A DNA stretch of 64,000 bases from Zingiber officinale (Eukaryota; Streptophyta; Magnoliopsida; Zingiberales; Zingiberaceae): NCBI RefSeq assembly GCF_018446385.1, contig NC_055998.1:22561173-22625172 (forward strand), written 5' to 3'. Positions within the stretch are counted from its first letter, which is position 1, and each line of letters starts with the position of its first letter. Made by a program: the position numbers and the translations under genes. The notes under the pieces are model-generated. The model was not told the DNA's origin and did not search any database. It saw only the letters and a program-made list of their open reading frames with translations. Shown one piece after another: positions 51,801 to 62,811 of the stretch.

Positions 51801-54118
51801 CAACTAGCGCCTAGCGAATTTTAGAACCTTGCTCTTTATATAGACAACTAGGGAGGAGCTTGAACTATCTGACTATTACTTGACCTGATATTTCCTTCAA
51901 CAAGTTAGTCAATTTATACAGGTGCCTAGGCACCTTCACTTGGCCGCTGTTCGACGCATTGTTAGTTATTTGCAAGACACTTCTGCCTAGGGTCTTTTCT
52001 TTTCTGTGGGTTTTTTTATTCGTTTGATTGTATATAGTGATGCTAATTGGGCTGGTTGTTCTGATACTCGATGTTTAGTTGCACGTTGGTGCATGTTTCT
52101 TGGTACCTCTCTCATTGCTTGGAAAAGTAAGAATCAAGATCGGGTGTCTAAGTCTTCCACAGAGTCGGAGTATCATGCTATGTCCTCTGCTTGTCACCAC
52201 TAATCTCCAGATTGTTGATGTGTTTACTACGACTCTCTCCCGACACTGCCATCACTTTCTTATTGACAAATTGATGCTTGTTGATCACCCAACATCAATT
52301 TGAAAAGGGGGGGGGGGGGGGATATCAATGGCAGAGATTATGGACTATCAAATTATGGCATCTATTTTATCATAATTATGCTATTAGTTGTGCATATATT
52401 ATTACCTAGAATATCTTATCTGTAATTAGTATATACCTAAAATACATTATATGTAATTAGTATATTAGATGCATAAATAGTTTGGCAATTCCTATTTAAT
52501 GTAAAGATCCTCAAGAGGAAGGCATTCAACCATTAGGCATGGTGGTAAGATGTATAAACCAAGAAATGATCAAGCATTCTACTAGAGGCCATGCAATGAA
52601 GGCATGCATCTTTAGAGATGTTAAGAATCTGAGGGAAAGGGAATTGAGTTGGTTTGAATATAGTTTATGCTTTATCTTATCAACATAAAATGTCGCTGAG
52701 TGCTTCGCAAGCATTCCATGTCCATTAAAATCCTATGTGACTCTAACAGATATTTTAGTTAGCTCTGTATTTTCAACTAAAGGATTGGTAGGAGGTTGCC
52801 AACCACTTAATCAATTTATCTTCCGTGAAACATTTTCAAGCTTCAAGGAAGAAGGTCAGTGGTGACTCACAAATTATAATGCATTGGAGCATAATCACTG
52901 CTGTGTTTGCTTTGCTATTCTTAAGTACATGTCTACAGGATCTAGCAATATGTAACTTGATGGGGATATCAAATAGGATGAAAGGGACTATTAGAGAATA
53001 TATTGTAACAAAGGGAATAGGAATATGAACTGTAAGAGAAAACAATGCAAAAGCTGAAGGCAAAAGGTTGATGGGGATATCCAATTAATGATCCGGACAA
53101 AAGGGAACATGAAGTGACCACGATGGCATGAAATTTTGAAGGAGAAGGGTTGTTGCTAATTTATAACAAACGGACAAACTTTACCTAAGATAATTTTGGC
53201 TCAAAAACAGATATCAACAAAAGCTTGGGAAAATTAACAATAAAAGATTTTTCCACTTGTTTCTTTGAACTAGTTTGTTCTTTTCCCGAATGAATCTATT
53301 TTTCCAATGTATACATTCCGTTGCTTGAGACTAAGCATATTGGAGACAAGGACTTCAATGAATATGCTTTGGAATTTGTTAAATAGTTTGAGAAAAAAAA
53401 ATCCAAGTAAGATTATGAAGTTGCATCAAAATCACTAGAAAATTGACCATGATATTTAGCGTTCGAGATTATCAAACCTTTCTCAGATAAAGAAAAAGAA
53501 CTGTGTGGAAAATTTGATAAGACAGCAATTAAAATCAAACCTAACATCTCCAATACCTAATCATGAACTTCTCAAGAATCATACTCTTCCTTTGAGATTT
53601 GTGTACATGTAGAATGAAAATTAAATAGAAATTACACGCAAAACAAAGATAATTTCAGAATAGAAATCGAGTGGATTCAGTAAAATTATCAAGCTAAAAA
53701 GCACCCAAAAAACAGTTTTTATGGTCTCACTTGATAAATCATGAGCGTCCCGCTGCTTCTGAAGACCTAAAAGACGGTTCGGACAATAAATCACAAATTT
53801 ACTCGACTCCAAAGCAAGTACCTAAAAAGGAGAAGGGGGGTAAGCGGAGGATATACCTCTGTAATCGGTTCCGATGTATCCAACTCGCATGACGACCTTC
53901 TTCTTGCAGAATGACTCCCACCTCTTTCCTCCTCCGCCGCCACCTCCATCGATTTCGGAGCCATCCACGCAGGTCGTAGTAGATGGAAGCGACAAAATGG
54001 AGGAGCAAAGCACTCTAGAGGATCTAAGGTTGCAGAAAAGGACGCGGAAGGTGAGGCTGGGAAGGATACAGGGGTCGAAGGATGCACGAAGCGAACAGGC
54101 CGCCGCCGCCGCCGCCAT
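36825..54118 (-). CDS. tRNA pseudouridine synthase, TruA/Pus1 family
   Basis: Converts uridine to pseudouridine in tRNA. Seven exons (reverse strand) give 513 residues: 54,118-53,857; 53,766-53,731; 44,108-43,996; 43,675-43,527; 43,446-43,302; 38,103-37,663; 37,220-36,825. Every junction has GT/AG and keeps phase. The core starts [12 protein letters not shown] (77-88). The catalytic motif RTDKGVH (133-139, catalytic D135) spans exons 3 and 4. [20 protein letters not shown], then [13 protein letters not shown], and [17 protein letters not shown] near the C-terminus are family signatures. Residues 1-76 are Ala/Ser/Arg-rich, possibly organelle-targeting. Exon 6 holds an acidic insert ([14 protein letters not shown]). 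Exon 2 is only 36 nt. Introns 2 (9.6 kb) and 5 (5.2 kb) are full of transposons. Nearest remembered relatives are Arabidopsis At1g76120 and At1g20410. Confidence 0.92.
38853..41660 (-). mobile_element. RTE-clade LINE, whole insertion, in intron 5 of the pseudouridine synthase
   Basis: A 2.8-kb reverse-strand non-LTR element with an exact 14-bp duplication, CAAATAGAGAATTA at 38,839-38,852 and 41,661-41,674. On its own strand it runs from the 5' leader (about 41,660-41,300) to an APE endonuclease remnant (41,230-41,030: [13 protein letters not shown], then [20 protein letters not shown]). Decayed reverse transcriptase and the C-terminal [15 protein letters not shown]...DAEFWA segment (about 39,280-39,200) follow. 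The tail reads ...gggataaagcttgg then (TTG)n at 38,853-38,880. It has many stops and frame losses and is inactive. It has the same strand as the host gene. Confidence 0.9.
41675..43200. other. Rest of intron 5, unassigned
   Basis: About 1.5 kb of intron between the LINE and exon 5. A stretch at about 41,970-42,460 reads in places like decayed protein (frame with [19 protein letters not shown] near 42,350-42,410) and could be a worn transposase or retroelement, but I cannot name it. No terminal repeats were found. Confidence 0.4.
44465..44688. mobile_element. Tourist-like (PIF/Harbinger) MITE in intron 2
   Basis: 224 bp with inverted ends GGCTTTGTTGGCTTGTGAAA and, on the other strand, GGCCTAGTTGGTTTGTGAAA; the match continues for six more bases (ATTTTC). 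It is flanked by the 3-bp duplication TAA at 44,462-44,464 and 44,689-44,691, the Tourist/Harbinger signature. There is no ORF. Confidence 0.82.
44692..46015. other. Intron 2 sequence, no element recognised
   Basis: 1.3 kb of intron with T-rich stretches (polypyrimidine runs at 45,000-45,060 and 45,720-45,860) and no repeat ends or coding sequence that I can identify. Confidence 0.5.
46016..47051. mobile_element. hAT-like non-autonomous element with GC-rich end, intron 2
   Basis: 1,036 bp flanked by an exact 8-bp duplication, ATATGATG at 46,008-46,015 and 47,052-47,059. Ends CAAGGTTTAAAATTTCG and, on the other strand, CAGGGTTACAAATGCCG are imperfect inverted repeats of hAT type. The middle (46,100-46,800) is very AT-rich, while the right 200 bp (about 46,842-47,035) is over 70% GC and CpG-dense, with many GATCGCG/CGCGATC words. 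The left end has repeated cggt/accg motifs (tcggtatcgtatcgtgccgtgccgat). Arg-rich ORFs in the GC patch are compositional artefacts. There is no transposase. Confidence 0.82.
47476..47869 (+). mobile_element. 5'-truncated RTE LINE in the copia leader
   Basis: 394 bp flanked by an exact 11-bp duplication ACTTGTGATTG (47,465-47,475 and 47,870-47,880). It encodes the RTE C-terminal segment ([15 protein letters not shown], then [15 protein letters not shown]) and ends in ...gataaggcttggttgttgtta, the RTE tail. It is truncated at the 5' end, as usual for LINE copies. Confidence 0.9.
51019..51831. mobile_element. hAT element remnant inside the copia pol
   Basis: 813 bp flanked by an exact 8-bp duplication CTCTTTAT (51,011-51,018 and 51,832-51,839). 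Inverted ends are CAGTGTTCTAAAAATCG and, on the other strand, CAAGGTTCTAAAATTCG, with subterminal CGCCTAGGCG-type motifs at both sides. A 63-residue frame at 51,422-51,613 is acidic near its end ([14 protein letters not shown]...) and may be the tail of a hAT transposase, which would make this a deletion derivative. It interrupts the copia between reverse transcriptase and RNase H. Confidence 0.88.
52534..53730. other. 5' part of intron 2, no element recognised
   Basis: 1.2 kb between the copia and exon 2. The phrase tgatggggatatc(a/c)aat occurs twice (about 52,960 and 53,070) with similar words around it, a weak local duplication. Nothing else is identifiable. Confidence 0.45.
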
Positions 54119-54714
54119 TGGGAGTGACTAGCTATCTAGTTGCTGATCCGGCCGAGTCATGCTGCAAGCTGCAAAAAGGTTGGAACCGCCAACCTAGCGG
54201 CCCCTCAACCCGGCCCCACAAGTATGAAAGGGAGTAAATCACGATGAATACGGGCCCAGTTATGACATGGCGGTCTCAGGTATTTAGCACGGACAGATAT
54301 TGATGATCCGGCCGAGTCATGATAACATAGCAGAGGGAAATTAAATCGAAAACAGAGATAAAAAATGGTTTTTTAAAAATAAAAAAAATCAGCGAAAATA
54401 TTTTATTCTAAAAAATCATATTCCATTAAAAAAATAAATAAAACGCATTTCACTTTTTATATTCTATTTTTTGAATTTTAACAAAAAGAAGAAAGTCCTC
54501 AGGCAAAATAATAGAAATTATAAATTACATATATATATTTTAAAGAATTACAGGTGACACAATGACGTTACATTTCGGTACAGAAGACGCATCACACGTT
54601 TGGCGGTTGATATTTAAAAATATATGTAAAAAAATAAAAAATAAAAAATAAAAAATGGAAAATGCGGTCCACGAGCACAAGATCAAAGCAAAGGAACAGA
54701 GCAGAAATGCAGAA
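54119..54714. promoter_or_regulatory. Pseudouridine synthase promoter side and peroxidase 3' flank
   Basis: Both neighbours are on the - strand, so this 596-bp gap must hold the peroxidase 3'UTR (from 54,714 down) and the promoter of the pseudouridine synthase (up from 54,119). An 11-bp phrase gatccggccga (with gtcatg after it) occurs twice, at about 54,145-54,161 and 54,306-54,322. The part beyond 54,340 is very AT-rich. No TATA box is assigned. Confidence 0.5.
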
Positions 54715-55897
<1,183 letters not shown>

Positions 55898-55969
55898 ATA
55901 TATGCTTGCTGCTGGTCGACTTCTTGCAGATTGACTTAGTTAATTGTCAGTGCGAAAAGGTGATCGCGC

Positions 55970-55976
55970 TTAAATA
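55970..55976 (-). promoter_or_regulatory. TATA box candidate of the peroxidase gene
   Basis: TATTTAA on the - strand, 73-79 bases upstream of the peroxidase ATG, a fitting distance for a short 5'UTR. Confidence 0.55.
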
Positions 55977-57689
55977 GGTGCGCATCGAGGACGTGATCGG
56001 TACCCAGAATCAGTTGTTTAATGAACCTACCGTGCACATGGTGCTTGTCGAGGTGGGCTTTGAGTTTCTTCTGGGATTCGCCTTCGTTGCACCTCTCTCT
56101 CTCTCTCTCTCTACCTGTTAATGAGTTTTACAAGTTTCTTTGAAACTTGGAGCCTTGGGAAATCTATGAAATCCAGAGACTCCGACCTAGAACTAGAAGA
56201 TAGAAGTTTTCTGAATGGAAGTATAGAACCAACTTTATCGTGTTTATAGTTTAAAAATTTAATTGGGTACGTTTTTTTTGGCTGAGTTAGATCTTGATCG
56301 ATTAAAATGGAAAAAAAAAAAAAAGGTGTAGCGTTGGTTCAGCTATCCATCTGATTTATTTATTCGGCCGCGGGTTGATATAAAAATCAGAAAAGTGTTG
56401 AATTTTTTAAAATGGCATGCTGTAAATCAAAAAGATATTGTAGTATTTTCTTGATGAAATGATGATTTGTTTGGGTTATTCAATAGAATAAGCAAACATT
56501 AGATCAATTTGCTGGTGAAATTTGATCTTTTTTTTTAAAAAAAAAATGGTATTAATTTAAATTTTTTTTTATCATTTCTAAAAACCAGGCTCTATTTACG
56601 TGAACTGATTTGTTTGAATTATTCAATCGAATCAGCAAACATAGCTCAATTTGCTGGTGAAATTTGATCTCTTTTGTTTTTTTAAAAAAATAATGGTATT
56701 CATTTTTAATTTTTTTTATCATTTCTAAAAACCAGGCTCTATTTACGTGAACTGATTTGTTTATTCAATCGAATCAGCAAACATTAGCTCAATTTTCTGG
56801 TGAAATTTGATCTATTTTTTTAATTTTAATTATATTAATTTTTAATTGTTTTATTATTCTTGTGGTACGAGATGAATAAAAATTCAGTTAAATTGAATAA
56901 ATATAATTTAAAATTTTGATTTAGTTATTTTAGAATTCTATTTAAACAAATTGATTATATTGATTAATTTCATTCAATTTTGATTTTAAAATTCTTTACT
57001 CAATTAAAGATATTTTTAATTAAATAAACATATAAATCATTAATAAATTGATAAATCTCTCGATTAGCTAAAAAAATAATTTATTCAATTTCAATTAATT
57101 CAATTCATTTTTAACTGAATAATCAATCTAGCAATTCATCCCTCCTTCGTGAATTTATAGATATTTTTTCACAAATTTAAATATAATTTATTTAAAACAA
57201 AAAAAAACAATTACTCAAGTTATCAGCAATGATCATGCGAATTAATTTTCCTTTTTTCCTTTTTGGGATTTTTTTTTTAAAAAAAAAGTCAAGCAAACTC
57301 GATTAATTTGTTCCCTGTAACTTGTCAACTGGCCCAACTCTATTAAGATCCTCTCCTTGGTAGAGCAACTCAAGGACACCAAACATTTAAAGGCTTAAAG
57401 ACACTGCTTAGTTTTCCAAGGTGCACAAATGAATCAATATCTTAACAGAGTTTACATCCGAATCTATCAAGATTCTAAAAATATCAAAATCTAGCAAGAT
57501 TGTAGAACACAATGTTAATCCAAAGGGAATGGCAGTAGAGCTGCAGCTTATAAGGGTGTTTCACCATGTCTTTTAATGATTAGCTCAACATTATGACAAA
57601 ATAGCCTAACTTGATCAGTAATCTAACAAGAGTACACACACCTTGGAGATTTTTCGGAAAACAGTGAAGGTAAGAGGATATGCGAAACT
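55977..57689. other. Intergenic between peroxidase and Sec61-beta
   Basis: 1.7 kb with a (CT)n run at 56,092-56,113, a 145-bp tandem repeat at 56,464-56,830 (listed separately) and AT-rich DNA. It contains the upstream region of the peroxidase and, from 57,689 down, the 3'UTR of Sec61-beta. No other gene is seen. Confidence 0.5.
56464..56830. repeat. 145-bp tandem repeat, about 2.5 copies
   Basis: Copies start at 56,464, 56,606 and 56,754 with gatttgttt(g), then ttattcaat(c)gaatcagcaaa, ctcaattt(g/t)ctggtgaaa, a T/A homopolymer zone, and atcatttctaaaaaccaggc before the next copy. Copies 2 and 3 are nearly identical outside the homopolymer runs. It lies 570-930 bp upstream of the peroxidase start. 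Confidence 0.85.
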
Positions 57690-57938
57690 CTACTGCCGAG
57701 CCAAATAAAGTTTACCAAAAACATGAAGAAGAGAAACAACGGCAATGAAGCCAATGCTCATGAAGAGAACACTATTAGGAGACATCTTGGCCCCAGTGGC
57801 ATCATCAGTGTAGAACTGAAGCATGGTGCTGGCACCTCCACCAGCTGCAGCACCACCTCCACCGCCTGTCCTCCGCCTGCGCAAGCTGGCAGCTGCTGCT
57901 GCACTGCCTCTGGGTGGTGCTCCACCATTGGCAACCAT
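57690..57938 (-). CDS. SEC61B: Sec61-beta subunit of the ER protein translocon
   Basis: Small tail-anchored subunit of the Sec61 translocon in the endoplasmic reticulum. It has 82 residues in one coding exon. It starts [12 protein letters not shown], has an Ala/Gly/Arg-rich cytosolic part ([17 protein letters not shown]) and the conserved [19 protein letters not shown]. The C-terminal membrane helix is about residues 54-76 ([18 protein letters not shown]), ending KLYLARQ. I start at ATG 57,938 because this is the known N-terminus. The reading frame further upstream is intron: a TGCACAG acceptor lies five bases before the ATG. The 5'UTR probably continues from 59,542 upward. It is divergent from the Rab gene. 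Confidence 0.95.
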   Translation of the reverse strand: MVANGGAPPRGSAAAAASLRRRRTGGGGGAAAGGGASTMLQFYTDDATGAKMSPNSVLFMSIGFIAVVSLLHVFGKLYLARQ

Positions 57939-57943
57939 ATTGA

Positions 57944-59541
57944 CTGTGCATCGACGAAATATAAAATATGCAAAAGAAAAAGTTTCAGTTCTAAAGAAAA
58001 TTTCAGTCACTGGGAAAATAAGAGCTAAGATGCATGTTATTTTCACTCCTCTCTATACATGTTCCTAGCAACGTAGTTGAACATCAATTGCTCCAATCTT
58101 AGCAGGAGGCAAAATTATCAAAATAAGATTTTAAACAAAGGTCAACGTACATTATTCTTGAAAGTACATATCTAATTGGCCAGCTAGATATTTGTTTTGC
58201 TGAATGAAAAGGCATGATACAATTCAGGTACATTTCTAAATCACCACAAGCCACGCTTATAGAAGTTCCATAATTAAAGAGATACCATTGTAGTAATTTT
58301 ATATACACAAGATGTTTTACGCATCTAGGAGGTAAATTTTTAAAATTAGGTTGTTTTTTTTTATAATCTAGATGTCTGAGCTTCACCTAACTAATCTTGG
58401 AGATAGACGGACTTCCCCCTAGTTTGCCTACTGGGTAAATCTAGAGCGCGGCTTATACACACTCAGAAGTTGACCTCCAAGATATTCATGATACAGTCAT
58501 ATTAACACCATACCAACTTGCTATCATGCACATGTCAATAAATCCCTAAAGTGTACATGCTAATTAACGCATTTCAGGTGATTCAAAACTCTGTATTCAT
58601 GATTATTTAACAACCAATTAAAAATTGGTCCATGCAACTCACAAGATGTGGGTGAGGATACAAGTATCATGTTATTCAAAATAATCAATAGTTACAAGAT
58701 AACTAAAACTATATTTTAAAAATTGGGTATCAATTACCACAGTTTCCTTTTCTATAATGGAGAGCCTTAATTAATAATTGTGAACACAACCACAGAACCA
58801 CTATAGTTAAAATTATCATGTATCTGTTAATTATTTACGAATTCAACCATTCATGTAACATGTAGAGTATTAAACATGCAGCTTCATTAGTACTAATCAG
58901 CCAATAAAACAAAAAACTTATTTCTATATCAAAAAAAATTTGGAGATTTTGCATATGTAACTCTGCACATTGGTTCGAAGAGCCAACTAAATAGGCTACT
59001 CATCAAAGATATTTGCTAAAAACAAAGAGAGAAAATTGTAGGTTCTAGGAGCTACATTTTCATTTCTCCCTACCAATTTAGCTAAACATTGCTGAATAGC
59101 ACTAATTGTAAATTACTGAATAGAAACTTAAAGATAGCGAATCTCCCAAACTTCTCGTTGAGAATGCAGTAATTTTATCTATCTAGAAAGAATAATATTT
59201 TTAATAATTATCTTTACTATCTGGGCTACCCAAGAAGGAAAAGCCGCCGACAGTCGACGCCAGTGCACAATCTCATCACGATCGCCCATTTTTCCCCGTA
59301 AAAATAATCGATGTGCCAGGAGGGCTTGCATATCGAACTAGGTGCTGGGATTGCAGATCGGACAAAACAATCCAAAGATACCTTATTTGATTTGCACGGC
59401 AAAAAGAATAGCTAATCCATTAAAAATTGGTGGATTCAGGATAATCATCGAGATTTCGCACGCAAGAAAAAAAAAACAAAAATTGGGTAAGATCGTAGCG
59501 GCGGAAGAAGTATACATAAGGATCTGACCAAAAAAACGTAC
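57944..59541 (-). other. Probable 5'UTR intron of Sec61-beta
   Basis: Donor GAG|GTACG at 59,542/59,541 and acceptor CACAG at 57,944-57,946 (reverse strand) would remove 1.6 kb and join a leader exon to the ATG exon. Inside there is ordinary intron DNA; no other gene or repeat was recognised. Inferred from splice signals and the common presence of leader introns in such plant genes; transcript data are lacking. Confidence 0.6.
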
Positions 59542-60015
59542 CTCGGGGAGCTTGAGCCTCTCAGAAGCTAGGGTTACCTAGTGCGACGTCGCCAATGACC
59601 GATACATGGCAGAGCGTGTATTTATTCAACTGGCAGACCGTTCGGCCGCCACGAAGATGAAACAAAATCAAGGTTTTTTTCTCATTTTGCCCTTCTATGT
59701 TTAACAAGTTTTGCAAATGCCCCCAACTTGATTTTTAGAATTTGTTCAACTTAATTGTTATTTTCAGGTAGAAATTTTTAAAAACAGTGAATTTCAATGA
59801 GTTTTGAAACTTAGAGGTCCTTCGAGTAAATTTCCCAACTAGTCAAAGGCCCAAGATTTGCTTATTGGATCGGACGCTGGCAGTCCGGTCCCTTAAGAAA
59901 CCCGACAAACAATTCAATTCTTGCTTTCCTTGTGGAAAGGTAGGTTCCGAGGATGTCATGAGACGCTGCGATCGCGAAACCTAGTTCCGTCCAGGTTCCA
60001 GTCGATCGCTAGAGA
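59542..60015. promoter_or_regulatory. Shared divergent promoter region of Sec61-beta and Rab
   Basis: 474 bp between the proposed Sec61-beta leader exon (starting a little above 59,542) and the Rab ATG at 60,016. Read on the - strand it holds AACCCTAG (about 59,567-59,574). AACCCTA is the telo-box, frequent near the transcription start of plant housekeeping and translation-related genes. Both genes are presumably broadly expressed. No TATA box was assigned. Confidence 0.55.
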
Positions 60016-62811
60016 ATGAGCTCCAGGCCGCCAAATTTTACGTTCAAGCTAGTTCTTCTCGGTGACGGTAACTCCAATTTCCCTTCGTACTTTGAACTGC
60101 GCTTGTTCGGTTCTGACTTTTTTTTCTCCTTTTTAAGACGTATTTTTTAGCATTAAACAATCGAGGGTTTCCTTGTCTAGTGGTTCGTGGAAAGAAATAA
60201 AAATCTTGTTTTAGAAACGCCAATTTCGACGGAAGTGAAGTAATTGTGGAATTCTTGTTGGTTAAAATCGAGGGTTTAATTGGAGTTAGTCCATTTATGA
60301 TCTTCATACATATGTTCCATGCTATTATTAAGTAGAAAGAGCAGTTTTCTTATGCATTAGGGGGATATGGCAATAACTAGCAACGATTCGTTCAACTATG
60401 ATAATTGGATTTTTTTTTTTTAATTTATTTTTTTAGTGTGAATATCACAGCGTTTATCCATCTTTGAATTTTGAGTGTCAATATTGAGAAATCTTTGAGT
60501 ACAAGTAATGAAAAGGTGTTGTGAGAAGATAGAAAAGCTCATTATTATTTTTAGGAAGTTTTATTTCTCAAGGCATTATGCTTTAATCTACCTCCTGATA
60601 TCATCAAAGATTCAAGGGGAGACTTTCTCATTAATGTAGTCAATATGTTCACAATCTTGTTCGACTAGCCTATCACTCAGTTGCATATCCTGTATCCCAC
60701 TTCTGCTATTTGGCTTTTCAAGAGTTGTGATTGATCAGTTAAGACTAGAAACTTGGTTGCTAGGATATCAATAGAAGCCGTATGTTTCCAGATATTTAGA
60801 TAGAAAAAATTTAGCAATAAAAGTGGATAATAAAAAAAGAGATTATTCTGGAATGACTTATTGCATTTATTGATAAAAGTATCGATGTATTATATTGAAA
60901 CAGGAACAGTCAATATAGCATATTGCATAACACTCTGTTGCTCATGAATAAAGTGTTGGAATATACATGCTGATACTACATATAATGGACATTTAATTGG
61001 AAAATCATGATGCAGTATTTTGTAATTAAAAATGTTTTTCCTATTTTGTGTTTGTCATCTGGTGATCTGTCTTCCTAGGTCGAGTTGGGAAAACCTCCCT
61101 TGTTTTAAGATATGTAAATAATGTTTTCTCCGAGAAGCAAGAAGCTACAGTGCAAGCTTCCTATTTAACAAAGCGTGTTGTTGCCGGAGGTGTGCCTATT
61201 ACCTTGTCTATATGGGTGCGTTTTCTTCTCATTGTATCTTACATTAATTTGTTTTTCAACAAAACTCTTTGCTAATATTGAAGATGTTTATAGTAACATA
61301 ACTTGCTCCTCAACACAGACATTTTACATATTGCTTTTTTGATAATTAAAACGATAAATGTTAGTGCTTGCCAGTCTTCCTTATTTGGGTATATACATCA
61401 CAATTTTTTAGAAGTGCATGCCTTTGTTGGCCATTGATTTGCAATTAAATATATTGTTCCTTGCATTCTCCATACTATTTTTTTTTTTTCAAATATTTAA
61501 CTTTTTATATTCTTAAACATATGACATTTGTTTTCTGCTTACAGATTCTTTTTCTATTTCCATAATTTTTAAATCTCTAAATCTACTTTAGCTAGACTAG
61601 AGAAGTATATGATGAAACCAGTATGTCAGTATTAATAGCTACTATCCAATCATAGTCTCATTAATTTCTCCATACAGGATACAGCTGGACAGGAGCGTTT
61701 TCATGCCTTGGGACCTATATACTATCGTGATGCAGATGGCATGTATCTACAATCTCATTCTTTGGCTCATTGATGGGCTACAATTTATGGAATCGTGCAA
61801 TTTTCTTGTCAGTCTTTGAATTGACTAAAATCATAATGTGTCTTTTATTTGTGATTGCAGCAGCCCTTTTAGTATATGATATTACAGATAGCGATACTTT
61901 TGTTCGAGTTAAGAAATGGGTGAAGGAACTTCAGCAGATGGCATCAAAAGATATAGCCATGGCCATTGCAGCAAATAAAAGTGATTTAGTCAGATCAAAG
62001 AAGTATGATACTCAAGAAGCTGAAAGGTATGGATGAAAGTGATTGTTTGCTTTTCATGATAATAAGTTGTTATGTAGTGAAGCATCTAGGTTTACCTCAT
62101 TTAACAAAGATACTATATAAGAATTTATTATAATTTCTTCCATTTATTATTTCACCAATTGATCTCTGTTTTATGCAGCTATGCAACATCTATTGGTGCA
62201 AAGCTTTTTGTCACATCTGCCAAATTTGGGACAGGAATAGATGAAGTCTTTCATGAAATTGCAACACGTAAGTTGCTCATTTCCACAGAATGACCAAATA
62301 AAGTTTAAGTGAACATCAAGAATTCAGATAGATGGAAACTTAAGGAACATACTTTATGTGACAATGGGGTACTGATTCTTGTCTCAGTTCACATGCTAAA
62401 GGCTGTAATGATGCTAGACGCCTCCACGTTTGAGTTTCATCTTTTATCAAGCTAGGTTATTTACATGTTGTCTTATGTAGGTGTTGCTAAGTCAATGTTC
62501 CTGCTGCCATCAGACTGGTTATGATGATTTTTTTTACCATATTCATCACTAAAATTAGGATAGTGAATTTTCCAGTGATGATTGATTTGATACTTTATTG
62601 TTAAAACTTTTAAGGATTGGATTTCTATGTTCCTGTATTAATTTCATTGATCTTCTTAGATTTCAATGGGCTATTCTCTTGGTCAAATGCAGGATTGTTG
62701 CAGAAGAAAAAAGACAGTACTGAAGGCTTGTTGCCTGTTCCACCAAGAAAGGGGATTATTATTGTAGATGATGAACCTGAGCAAAAACCTCCTCCGAGAT
62801 GTTGTTCATAG
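60016..62811 (+). CDS. Rab-family small GTPase (Rab21-like), six exons
   Basis: Vesicle-traffic GTPase of 207 residues. Exons are 60,016-60,067; 61,079-61,215; 61,678-61,738; 61,861-62,026; 62,179-62,267; 62,693-62,811, with phase kept at every junction. G motifs are GDGRVGKTS (16-24), switch I Thr T41, WDTAGQE (63-69), NKSD (122-125) and TSAK (151-154). The C-terminal CCS (205-207) is a two-cysteine geranylgeranylation signal. FHALGPIYYRDADAALLVYDIT resembles Rab21 and Rab5-group proteins more than RabA-E. Intron 3 has a GC donor (GATG|GCATGT) and AG acceptor; the neighbouring GT would shift the frame. The N-terminus is short, so the start is unambiguous. Membership in Rab21 is from memory and only moderately sure; being a Rab is certain. 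Confidence 0.93.

Larger units (their letters stand above)
47058..52533 (+). mobile_element. Ty1/copia fossil in intron 2, with nested LINE and hAT element
   Basis: Short LTRs: 5' about 47,058-47,317, 3' about 52,325-52,533, sharing gattatgga-tatcaaa-tatgg and later aatgtaaagatcctcaagagga. The primer site TGGTATCAGAGCCAGG starts at 47,318. Coding remains in order are gag with a CCHC knuckle ([14 protein letters not shown], about 48,500-48,540), integrase region (about 49,130-49,900), reverse transcriptase (about 50,250-50,990) and RNase H (52,006-52,203, YSDANWAG). A 15-base G run at 52,307-52,321 occupies the polypurine tract. It has many breaks and is old. Nested in it are a LINE fragment (47,476-47,869) and a hAT element (51,019-51,831). 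Its orientation is opposite to the host gene. Confidence 0.85.

Noticed and set aside
53799-54131. Alternative frames over exon 1 of the pseudouridine synthase
   Set aside because: Only the frame starting at 54,118 leads into [12 protein letters not shown] and a phased splice site.
57939-58046. N-terminal extension of Sec61-beta
   Set aside because: The extra residues precede a conserved N-terminus and follow a good splice acceptor; taken as intron.
61725-61760. GT donor at 61,745 for Rab intron 3
   Set aside because: Using it breaks the frame at the next exon; the GC donor at 61,739 gives the family sequence.
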